From an uncultured Eubacteriales bacterium (GTDB lineage Bacteria > Bacillota > Clostridia > Christensenellales > Aristaeellaceae): a DNA stretch of 52,256 nt. Location: the NCBI GenBank assembly GCA_902764285.1, contig CACWVN010000018.1:1-52256 (forward strand), in the 5' to 3' direction. A program made the position numbers and the translations under genes. A model generated the notes under the pieces. The model saw only the letters and a list, made by a program, of their open reading frames with translations. It did no database searches and was not told where the DNA came from. Below, in pieces: positions 45,196 to 52,256 of the stretch (its first letter is position 1; every line of letters starts with the position of its first letter).

Positions 45196-46560
45196 TTAAA
45201 GACGATCAACAAATTTTGAATCCAATAGCACGCGCCTTCCGGTTACATCCTCTAGTTCATACTGGAGTACATAGTTGTTTCCATTGCGTACGTAAAGAGG
45301 TTGAACAGAAACCAAATCAGAAAGAAGATCAGCATTTCCTGTTTTCTTGTTGACCATATCTTTCAATGCGACAGACTCATCCGTCACAAGATCCACATGG
45401 TCACTTCCCTTAATTGCTTTGGTACGCAGCCAGCGATTGTTGAGGGCAATCACTCCGTTTGCATCACTAGAGGAGACAATGCAATTACCCTCAAGCAGAA
45501 TACCTTCATACTGTTGAAAGATTCGTCTGGTCGATCCAATAATCCTTTCAGGACCTTCCTTCTCGCCTTCCTGCAGAACTTCTGCCATAGCAGTTTCGTA
45601 AACATCTACAATACCTGCTTCAAGGATTTCCTTGTCAACAAGCGCATCAAACAAATCACTGTTATGCGAACGGGCTACCCGAGCAGAAACTTCCGTTGCA
45701 CTGTTCTCTCGCACTCCGTAGAACATTGTATTCATCTCAGCATCCGTACAAATCGTGACACTGGGATTCAGTTTGTCCACGTCGAGCATTTTACAAGGAC
45801 TAGAATCAATCTCTAACATGTATGGGAACGAACCAGATGTTGGAGAACTCCCAAGAGAAGCGCCCGAGGTTTTGGGAACTTCCTGATTGCTTATCGTTCC
45901 AGCGTAACGATATATCGGTGTGGTATTCCGGTTGGGATCGGGGTAAGTATTCCCCGGAAACCCTGGCATCCGATAATACTGTCTTCCATCCCCATGATAT
46001 ACCAGCACAAGCCAATCCTTGCCTTTTGAGCTGATCGCATTGGCATGCTCCCACGAATACCAGACAGAATTGCCTCCGTTTGCCAAAGAAAAATACTCTG
46101 TAGCGATATCTCTGTCTATTTGGTGAGTTGGGCCCTTTTCGTGATATCCTGCCATTACGCGTAAATCACAACGCCGCATAACATTGTTCGCCCATCGACT
46201 ACGATTCGTGTTTCCATTAAACTGATAGCACGCTGCGAAAATGGCCACTTTCAGGGGATTTGTCAGAGAATCACACCAATCGACATAAGCGACCTCACCG
46301 CTTTTAAATTCCTTAGGGCCTCCATAATTGAGCTTGGGATATGAATTTCCGTGTGAACTCCAATAAAGAACATGGAGGTTTTTTGCTGCTCGAAAGTTTG
46401 TTACCGAAGCTATACTGCTCATATTAACTGTGTCAGATCCAACAGTAAATCCAGCGGTGTATACATTGGATGCACCATATCGAGTTTTTAGCCCATTGTA
46501 GAACACATTGCAATCAGATGCGTTCGTTGTGTTTCCCTGAGCAACTCCACCAGTAGGCAT
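45196..46560 (-). CDS. Caspase-like (clan CD-like) protein of unknown function
   Basis: 454 residues, no signal peptide. The N-terminal 200 residues show the clan CD pattern: a hydrophobic strand then His70 (NLHVLYWSSHGNSY), and 41 residues later a strand then Cys111 (PLKVAIFAACYQFNGN). VMAGYHEKGPTHQIDRDIAT and a conserved-looking GGNSVWYSWEHA follow. This resembles caspase/gingipain folds and DUF6345-type proteins. The C-terminal 220 residues are an unknown beta-rich domain preceded by a Ser/Gly/Pro linker. GAAAGGAGAG precedes the ATG. It is 125 bases downstream of the SH3b gene and may be the last gene of the two-component operon. Catalysis is inferred from the pattern only. Confidence 0.7.
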   Translation of the reverse strand: MPTGGVAQGNTTNASDCNVFYNGLKTRYGASNVYTAGFTVGSDTVNMSSIASVTNFRAAKNLHVLYWSSHGNSYPKLNYGGPKEFKSGEVAYVDWCDSLTNPLKVAIFAACYQFNGNTNRSRWANNVMRRCDLRVMAGYHEKGPTHQIDRDIATEYFSLANGGNSVWYSWEHANAISSKGKDWLVLVYHGDGRQYYRMPGFPGNTYPDPNRNTTPIYRYAGTISNQEVPKTSGASLGSSPTSGSFPYMLEIDSSPCKMLDVDKLNPSVTICTDAEMNTMFYGVRENSATEVSARVARSHNSDLFDALVDKEILEAGIVDVYETAMAEVLQEGEKEGPERIIGSTRRIFQQYEGILLEGNCIVSSSDANGVIALNNRWLRTKAIKGSDHVDLVTDESVALKDMVNKKTGNADLLSDLVSVQPLYVRNGNNYVLQYELEDVTGRRVLLDSKFVDRL

Positions 46561-46685
46561 CGTATCTCTCCTTTCTATTCTGTGTGTGAATTACTGTTCC
46601 TGAATGCTCATCAATGCGATTGGACTGAGAACTGCCTATTGCATGCGAATGTGCGCCATGCTAACCACCCCCTGTTTACTTTCGC

Positions 46686-47372
46686 TTACTTGTTGAGCAA
46701 ATAGGTGCTCAAATACTTTGAAAGTACGAACCCATATTGCCCGTTATAGTACACATAATCCATCCCCCCGCCAGCGCTGCCCAAGCTGATCACCGCCGCA
46801 CCCAACGGGATTTTGGCGAGTCTGGATGCCCTTGCCGAAGGATCACTGCGCAGCGATATATATGATTTGCAATTCACCACATACCGCCTTGCACCATCGG
46901 CCTTGTCGATCGGCTGCAAATGCCGGGAAAGCACGTAGCCGGATCGCCCGTTGCTGTAGACCTGAGAAAATCCGCTCGCCGTCTCGCATTCATGTACGAC
47001 CACTTCTCCCAGGCGGATTTTGCGGATCCGCGCCGCGCGAGTGCTGGGTGCCGCGCGAAGGGACACGTATTCCCTACAGTTGACGATACGCATTGCCTGG
47101 CACGGCCTCTCGAGGTAGTTTTTCAGCACATACCCGTAGGTCCCATCATGCAGCACGAGGGCAAATCCGTTTCTGTAAATCCCCATGTAATTCACATAAG
47201 CCCCTTTAGGCAGCTTTTTCAGCCGCTCTGCGCTCGTGCTCGGGGATTTGCGCAGAGAAACCCACGACTTGCAGTTGGTGACGACCAGCAGGTCGCCCTT
47301 CGAGATCGCCAATGCCGGCACCGACATGCCCAGCAGGCAGAGAACCATCAGGATGCTCAGTGCCCGCTTCAT
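46686..47372 (-). CDS. Secreted protein with three SH3b repeats
   Basis: 228 residues, signal peptide MKRALSILMVLCLLGMSVPA then LA. Three SH3b repeats, near residues 27-90, 93-153 and 163-225. Each has the VTNCKSWVSLR, IVNCREYVSLR or VVNCKSYISLR start and a GYVL or GFVLS end. Same design as the protein at 12753-13535, so the two are paralogues; probably a wall-binding exported protein. Start at 47372 behind AAAGGAGG; the frame is open to 47435 without a site. It is 41 bases downstream of the 395-residue secreted protein. Confidence 0.85.
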   Translation of the reverse strand: MKRALSILMVLCLLGMSVPALAISKGDLLVVTNCKSWVSLRKSPSTSAERLKKLPKGAYVNYMGIYRNGFALVLHDGTYGYVLKNYLERPCQAMRIVNCREYVSLRAAPSTRAARIRKIRLGEVVVHECETASGFSQVYSNGRSGYVLSRHLQPIDKADGARRYVVNCKSYISLRSDPSARASRLAKIPLGAAVISLGSAGGGMDYVYYNGQYGFVLSKYLSTYLLNK

Positions 47373-47413
47373 TTGTTCCGCCTCCTTTCCGTCCCTTTCG
47401 GAGCTTGTCGTCA

Positions 47414-48601
47414 TCAATACTCGTATGAGTCGCAAACGTGCTCGCGCAGCACGCAGTCGACGACGTAATTCCCCTTGCTGGTAATCAGATACCAGCTGAG
47501 GTTGAACCGGTCGCTCTGGGTGAGGCGGTTGCTGTAGACCAGTTCCGCGCCCAGGAGGACCGTCGGCCCCAGACGCGTGCTGTTGGCCATATCAATGGCC
47601 TCCTGCAGCGGCATGGGCGTCAGGGTTCCTTGGTCGGATTCCGCAAAATCATGCCAGCTGAGGCGGAACATACTCAGGCCGTTGACGCCCACGGCCGCCA
47701 GCAGCTCGTCGTCCAGTATCTTCACGCCGTTGTCGTATCGGTGTTCAAACAGGTAGTAGTGAACGTCCATGCGGCACAGATAGTCCGAATACTCGGCCTC
47801 CGTCAACCATCTCTCTTCTTCGTCGTTCCACCGCTCAATCAGCGTCCGTTCCATTCCCACATGCGTCAGCCATTCCTCCGGGAATATGTCCCGGAGCAGT
47901 GCGCGGCACAGCGCCAGGCTCTCCTCCGGGGTCATGTTCATTCGCGGGGGCTCGTATTCGGCGCCGCGCTCGCCGGCGACCATCCCGTCGTGATAACTGA
48001 AGAGCCCTGTGTCGTCATAGATGGAAGCGTACCGCTCTGGCCTGTCCGCCGCCCGACTGAAATAATCGTCTGAAGCGTCATATTCCGTGCGTGCCTTCTG
48101 CCCGTAATCCTCACCCAGCAGCTGGTTCAGCAGCGCCTGCACATCATACGCCTGTTCTCCGCGCAGGATCGCGGCCGGCAGTTCGATGGTGGCCGCCGCG
48201 TCAGAGGGCAGAACGGCCTGCGGGTCGATGGTGATGTATTCGATGTGGATATCGGCCCTATCGGAGACCTTTTCCGGAGTAATGGCTCCGTCCAGTGAAT
48301 GGTTCTTTCCCGTTGCGCGCAGATCATCCGCTTGTATGTAACCGACCAGATGCTCCTGGGTCATTACAAGACACCAACCATCCCTTTCCTGCGCCACCAA
48401 AACGAACGAGTGCTCCGGCACGCCCGCGAGGATGTTCCCATAGCCGCCGGAGTCGTCTTCGGGAAAGCCCGGCTCAGCGCGCAGGAACGCAGGTCGGGTT
48501 GTCACCTCGTAAACGGGATAGGTTTCCGCGTGCGCGGCGGCACTCAGCGCCAGCGAGAGCGCCATCAGCAGCAGACTCGCTTTGATCAGATGTGTCTTCA
48601 T
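47414..48601 (-). CDS. Secreted protein with N-terminal SH3-like domain
   Basis: 395 residues. Sec signal ending LSAAAHAETY. Residues 35-105 look like one SH3b domain (RPAFLRAEPGFPED ... FVLVAQERDGWCLVM ... GYIQADDLR). The remainder is a globular acidic domain with DASDDYFSRAADRPERYASI and a C-terminal strand-rich part ending in a Cys-containing tail (DCVLREHVCDSYEY). No family recognised for it. Start at 48601 behind GGAGAGG. It lies 59 bases after the membrane-anchored protein, in the same operon as the two-component genes. Confidence 0.75.
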   Translation of the reverse strand: MKTHLIKASLLLMALSLALSAAAHAETYPVYEVTTRPAFLRAEPGFPEDDSGGYGNILAGVPEHSFVLVAQERDGWCLVMTQEHLVGYIQADDLRATGKNHSLDGAITPEKVSDRADIHIEYITIDPQAVLPSDAAATIELPAAILRGEQAYDVQALLNQLLGEDYGQKARTEYDASDDYFSRAADRPERYASIYDDTGLFSYHDGMVAGERGAEYEPPRMNMTPEESLALCRALLRDIFPEEWLTHVGMERTLIERWNDEEERWLTEAEYSDYLCRMDVHYYLFEHRYDNGVKILDDELLAAVGVNGLSMFRLSWHDFAESDQGTLTPMPLQEAIDMANSTRLGPTVLLGAELVYSNRLTQSDRFNLSWYLITSKGNYVVDCVLREHVCDSYEY

Positions 48602-48660
48602 AGCGCCTCTCCTTCTCATTTCTGAGCGTATTGTAAGCCCCGGATGTTTCCAATATGTTT

Positions 48661-49380
48661 CTACTGGGCCAGGGCGCGAGGAGTTAATTTGTAGATCAGC
48701 AGGCCCTGTTGGGTCGAGTAATTCAGCGCAACAGCCAGCGCTGTGTTGGGCAGATGCGCTTCATGCCGCTGAATGATCTCGCCGCCCGTGTAGTCCTCTG
48801 TAGATTCAGACAGATTGGCGTATCCGAGATAGGCTGCGTAGTTTTTCAGCAGCTGCTCCCATTTGTATTGCGTGGCGAAGCCCACGCCGGTGTTTCTCAT
48901 CCAGGCTTCCAGCACTTCCGGGGCACACGAGAATTCAATCTGGACGCATAGGTTCGATTCGCGGTCCAGGATCGCGCGAAGCCGCGCTCCTTCCGCCTCG
49001 CAGATAATTTCCGCATAGGCATATTCTGCACGATACTGTCCGGGGACCAAACGAAAGCCGTTGACGGTGCGCGTCGGATCATGATGATCCGCAGGCAGGA
49101 GATTTGCTGTATAGAGCGCATGCCACAGGTCTGCGGCGATGTCGGCGTCGCCCTTCGTCTCAAGATGATTGATCGCCGGGGAACGGCTCTGCCACGCCTC
49201 CAGGACCCTGACACGGTTTTCCAATGTCCCATGGTACTGGTATTCGGTCTCCGCTTCCGAAGTCGCCCATTTTGCCCCGTCGATCCGGTGAAACGCAATC
49301 TGCTGGACTTTCTCCGGCAGAAACAGCCCCGACAACAAAACGGCAATCAATATCAAGGCTGATCCAATTCTTCGGAACAT
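48661..49380 (-). CDS. Membrane-anchored protein co-encoded with the sensor kinase
   Basis: 239 residues with one N-terminal TM/signal anchor (ALILIAVLLSGLFLPEKV). The rest is probably extracytoplasmic. No domain recognised; contains YEHHDPT-like loops and ESNLCVQIEFSC. The start at 49380 is behind GGGGAGG and lies inside the 3' end of the kinase gene (28-base overlap), so expression is tied to the kinase. A role as an accessory or ligand-sensing subunit of the kinase is plausible but unproven. Confidence 0.72.
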   Translation of the reverse strand: MFRRIGSALILIAVLLSGLFLPEKVQQIAFHRIDGAKWATSEAETEYQYHGTLENRVRVLEAWQSRSPAINHLETKGDADIAADLWHALYTANLLPADHHDPTRTVNGFRLVPGQYRAEYAYAEIICEAEGARLRAILDRESNLCVQIEFSCAPEVLEAWMRNTGVGFATQYKWEQLLKNYAAYLGYANLSESTEDYTGGEIIQRHEAHLPNTALAVALNYSTQQGLLIYKLTPRALAQ

Positions 49381-50675
49381 TCCGCTTCGCCTCCCCGCAA
49401 TACGAGAATCGCCTCGGTTCCCTTGCCCGGCTGACTGCGGAAGCTCAGTTCCCCACCATGCGCTGTCGCAATTTCCGCGCATAGGGCCAGCCCAAAACCT
49501 GCGCCTCCGTTGCTCCTCGACCGAGCCTTGTCGACCCGATAGAAGGGTTCGGTAATGTGCGGCAAAGATTGTGCGTCGATGCCGATGCCGTCGTCCGCCA
49601 CGGATATCCGCACCCGCTCTCCGTCGATGATTTTGCACCCCAGCCTGACGTTTTTTGCGTTTGCGTTTAGAGCATTCCTGATCAGGTTCGCAAGCAGTGC
49701 GGACAGCAGCGCCCGATTCCCTTGAATCAGGGCGCAACCCGCGTCCGCCGCCAGAACCAGCCTGCCTGCGCGCGCTTCGTCGGGAAAAGAAGCCAGTGCG
49801 TCCGCGAAGATCTGATGCACCGGTAGATCAGCTAATGGCAAATCCTCGCGCTTCAGCAATATCCACTCGGTCATCGTCTCTGCCAGTGTATTCAGGCGTT
49901 TGCCCTCTCCGACGATCGCATGCGCGGCAATTTGCATCTCCTCCCCTTCGAGACGGCCGGAACGGATGATGTCCGCCTGCCCGATCATGGCGGTCAGGGG
50001 GGTTTTGATCTCGTGCGTGAAGCTCTCAATAAAGTGTTCCTGGCGTTCAAGCTGCTCAGAAAGCGCATTTGCCATCTGATTGAAATCGCGGGCGAGCTCG
50101 CCGATCTCGTCTTTCGTTTGCACTATGGCCCTCCGGTCCAGCTGTCCCGCTGACAGCGCCCTGCTCACCTCGGTCAGCTCGCTCAGCGGCCGCGTGAGGG
50201 ACCGGCTTATGCCATACGACGCTCCGACCGCCAAGAGTATTGCAACGCTGTAGGCCGCGCGATAGTACTGCAGGAGAACGCTCTGGTGCTCGAACAGATT
50301 TGAAATGTCTGAAGCGACGACGAGCAGGTATTGGCCTGTCGGCAAATCAAGCGGCCTCTGCGCATAAAGCGACTGCCCGTCGAGTCGGACAGTCCGTTCA
50401 GGCAGACGCTCTGCGCGCCGAAGGACAATCTGTGCGTCTTGCTGAGCGGCGATTTCTTCCAACAGTTCTTCGCTGAGTTCGATGTTTTGCAGCGCGTAGT
50501 TTGCACAGGCGGACTCAATGCCGTATGCGCACAGATCCGTTCTCCGGACCAGAGCCCTTTTTTCCTGCTCCAGCTGAATGTGAAAAGAAGAGGCGAGCAA
50601 TATCCCTCCCAACAAGGTCATGCTGACGGTGATGACGCACAGGGCAGGATAGAAAAAGCGAAGATACAGTTTCAT
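49353..50675 (-). CDS. Membrane sensor histidine kinase
   Basis: 440 residues. TM1 about 8-30, an extracytoplasmic sensor of about 105 residues, TM2 about 138-158, HAMP about 160-212 and HisKA with the phosphorylated His221 in SFTHEIKTPLTAM. The HATPase has LLANLIRNALNANAKN (N box), VADDGIGID (G1), FYRVDKARS (F box) and GGAGFGLAL (G2). The sensor part has no family I recognise. The ATG overlaps the response-regulator stop by four bases. It partners the regulator at 50672-51331; the signal is unknown, though the wall-binding neighbours hint at an envelope stimulus. Confidence 0.93.
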   Translation of the reverse strand: MKLYLRFFYPALCVITVSMTLLGGILLASSFHIQLEQEKRALVRRTDLCAYGIESACANYALQNIELSEELLEEIAAQQDAQIVLRRAERLPERTVRLDGQSLYAQRPLDLPTGQYLLVVASDISNLFEHQSVLLQYYRAAYSVAILLAVGASYGISRSLTRPLSELTEVSRALSAGQLDRRAIVQTKDEIGELARDFNQMANALSEQLERQEHFIESFTHEIKTPLTAMIGQADIIRSGRLEGEEMQIAAHAIVGEGKRLNTLAETMTEWILLKREDLPLADLPVHQIFADALASFPDEARAGRLVLAADAGCALIQGNRALLSALLANLIRNALNANAKNVRLGCKIIDGERVRISVADDGIGIDAQSLPHITEPFYRVDKARSRSNGGAGFGLALCAEIATAHGGELSFRSQPGKGTEAILVLRGGEAECSEELDQP

Positions 50676-51331
50676 AGGCTGTCATCCAGGCGATAGCCGA
50701 TTCGATTGAGCGTGACGAGTCGATCTTCCCAACCCAGCTTTTGGCGAAGCCTGAGAATGTGCAAATCCACGGTTCGCGTATTCCCCAGGAAGTCCTTTTG
50801 CCAAACGCGTTCATAAATCGTCTCACGGAACAGGGCCAGGCCGCGGTTTTGCAGGAGAAAAACGAGGAGATCAAATTCTTTCGCTTTCAGATGGACAGGC
50901 TGACCGGCTTTTGTCACGAAGTGCGATTGCGTGTTGACCGTGACGTCGCCCAGGGACAATTCGACAGAGCCCTTTTGATAGCGCTTCATGACAGCCTCAA
51001 TGCGCGCGATGAGCTCGACCATCTCAAAGGGTTTGACGATATAATCGTCTGCACCAAGGCGCAAGCCCTTCACACGGTCCTGAACGGCCGACTTTGCCGT
51101 TATGAAAATCACGGGAATGCCCGTCGGCCTGATGTATTCCATGAGCTCAAATCCGTCCACCCCGGGAATCATCACGTCCAGCAAGACCAGATCGTATGGC
51201 TTCCCATCAATAGCATCGGCGGCTGCCATTCCGTCATGGACGCAATCGCAGGCATATCCTGCCTGGGATCCCCCCTGAAAGATCGCGTTCGCGACCACCG
51301 GATCATCTTCAACTATCAGTATATTCAGCAT
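50672..51331 (-). CDS. OmpR/PhoB-type response regulator
   Basis: 219 residues. Receiver with the acidic pair in VEDDP, phosphorylated Asp52 (VLLDVMIPG), Thr in VIFITAKSA and Lys in YIVKPF. The C-terminal winged helix (Trans_reg_C) shows LKAKEFDLLVFLLQNRG, RVWQKDFLGNTRTVDLHILR and RLRQKL. First gene of the operon. I see no strong ribosome site or -35/-10 pair directly upstream. Confidence 0.94.
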   Translation of the reverse strand: MLNILIVEDDPVVANAIFQGGSQAGYACDCVHDGMAAADAIDGKPYDLVLLDVMIPGVDGFELMEYIRPTGIPVIFITAKSAVQDRVKGLRLGADDYIVKPFEMVELIARIEAVMKRYQKGSVELSLGDVTVNTQSHFVTKAGQPVHLKAKEFDLLVFLLQNRGLALFRETIYERVWQKDFLGNTRTVDLHILRLRQKLGWEDRLVTLNRIGYRLDDSL

Positions 51332-52008
51332 GATAAATTCTCAACAAACGATAACTTTCCCGCTGCGCGGCCCGACGGTTATGTTTCGCGGCATTGATAC
51401 ACATTGCCTAAGGAGGGTAGTGGTGAGATCGGAAGATACGAAATTCAGTATGTTCTATCTGTGGCTTTCACCTTCTCAGCCCCGTCAAAAGAGTCTGGAA
51501 ACTACTTCTTTTAGATTCTAAGAATCTGACGAGAAAGCAGCGTTATTTGTTCCATTCCTCTCTTGCTACAGTATCCATGTAACTGCACAATGTTCGTGAT
51601 AGTCTGCCATAGATCGGAACATCTTATTGCCTTGGTTGAACAATGTATAATCAGTGGGCTGACATGTCTTTCTGGAAATTGAGCAATCGGTGGAGAACCT
51701 GCTGGACAGGCTTCCATATGTGCGAGGCGCGATTCGAGCAGGTTGAGCACCCAGAAGGGGAGCGTCAGAGCCAGAAACAGATAGATCGGTATTAGGCCAA
51801 AACAGCATTTAAGATTTATGGCTAACAACTCTTTTTCTACTGTGACGCATATTATAGAGAACTATTGTAACCAATTTGTTTCCAATAGGCATTGAACGCA
51901 TTTTGCCTACCGTACAATGTGAACGGGATAAAGGAGCGTCGTTTGGCACAACTCTTTTGCCGTTGGGGAAAAGCAGGCTCGTTATAGTATACGTTAAAGA
52001 GGGTATTA
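51332..52008. other. Intergenic stretch, possible small gene remnant
   Basis: About 680 bases without a clear gene. A minus-strand frame at 51511-51828 begins with one hydrophobic helix (GLIPIYLFLALTLPFWVLNL) and then turns into sequence without pattern. It may be a 5' piece of a membrane-protein gene that has decayed. The rest shows nothing I can support. Confidence 0.35.
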
Positions 52009-52256
52009 TTAATTAATCTTTGCGTCGAACTCGACTAGTGAGATTTTTCCATCCTTGCACTGCTGCAACAAATACTGCGCGTTGCCCTGCCATTCCTTGA
52101 ACGCCTGTTCCGTCATAGCGCCCTTTTGCTTGCGCTGGTGCATGCGTTTGTACACCCTCCGGTACTCCGCGTCGGCGTTCTTCCCGCGCATCTTCGCGGC
52201 ATAGGCGCGGTTGGAGCCGAGGACCTGGCAGGGCTTACTGTACCCTTCCGGGATGT
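52009..52256 (-). CDS. C-terminus of a DUF6076-like protein, 5' end outside window
   Basis: The frame is open to the right edge; at least 81 codons are visible, and the ATG at 52191 is probably internal. The residues GYSKPCQVLGSNRAYAAKMR followed by YRRVYKRMHQRKQKGAMTEQ and FKEWQGNAQYLLQQ resemble the end of DUF6076-type proteins. There, a cysteine-rich finger precedes a basic helical tail. Only one Cys of the putative finger is inside the window. Function unknown. Confidence 0.5.
   Translation of the reverse strand, partial: IPEGYSKPCQVLGSNRAYAAKMRGKNADAEYRRVYKRMHQRKQKGAMTEQAFKEWQGNAQYLLQQCKDGKISLVEFDAKIN

Noticed and set aside
46561..46685. Tiny peptides upstream of the caspase-like gene (7 and 6 codons)
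   Set aside because: One has a purine-rich stretch before its ATG, but at this length chance is likely and no regulatory structure is seen.

Overview
The window looks like a piece of chromosome from a GC-rich, endospore-forming member of the Bacillota, class Clostridia. The evidence is a SpoIVB sporulation protease, the tilS-hpt-ftsH gene order, purine-rich ribosome sites with frequent TTG and GTG starts, secreted SH3b proteins, and Tn4451-, IS66- and IS4-type mobile elements of the kind common in gut Clostridia. No rRNA and no intact tRNA gene is present, so a finer placement is not supported.

Layout. 1-787: tail of an XRE-type regulator and a hairpin-rich junction next to the 3' end of guaA. 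788-9300: a GMP synthase with a gutted glutaminase domain, then an oligopeptide ABC transporter with oppA divergent from oppB-C-D-F, plus a co-directional M20 amidohydrolase. 9377-12605: a three-hairpin repeat and a minus-strand operon DUF4236-alr-LD-carboxypeptidase. 12753-14829: a secreted SH3b protein and spoIVB, convergent on a shared terminator. 15160-19316: tilS-hpt-ftsH. 19435-23093: two small exported proteins, a membrane-anchored leucine-rich-repeat protein, and a cysteine synthase. 23266-25952: gluQRS translationally coupled to a MATE transporter fused to an RsbW-like ATPase domain. 26181-32996: a tight plus-strand run of sirtuin, phosphoesterase, methyltransferase, Smr, HD, MATE, DUF554 and GH51 genes.

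33.8-45.1 kb is accessory DNA. It holds a Tn4451-like remnant (a large serine recombinase with an unusual N-terminal XRE domain, and TnpV), a 5'-truncated tRNA-Ala gene that looks like an integration scar, a DUF6398 pseudogene, a decayed IS4-type transposase, an AT-rich three-gene cassette of unknown function whose main protein has papain-like Cys-His-Asp landmarks, a complete IS66 element, and five 22-bp tandem repeats. 45.2-51.3 kb is a minus-strand run: an OmpR-type response regulator, a histidine kinase, a membrane-anchored protein, two secreted SH3-like proteins, and a protein with caspase-like His and Cys motifs. The window ends in the C-terminus of a probable cysteine-rich DUF6076-like protein.

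How the genes may work together (inference): the Opp transporter, M20 peptidase, LD-carboxypeptidase and alanine racemase would suit recovery of peptides, including wall peptides. tilS, gluQRS and ftsH are housekeeping. The two-component operon looks like an envelope-sensing module. The best candidates for new biology are the 39.1-41.7 kb cassette, the caspase-like operon at 45.2-51.3 kb, the glutaminase-less GuaA, and the two domain fusions (XRE-serine recombinase and MATE-ATPase).
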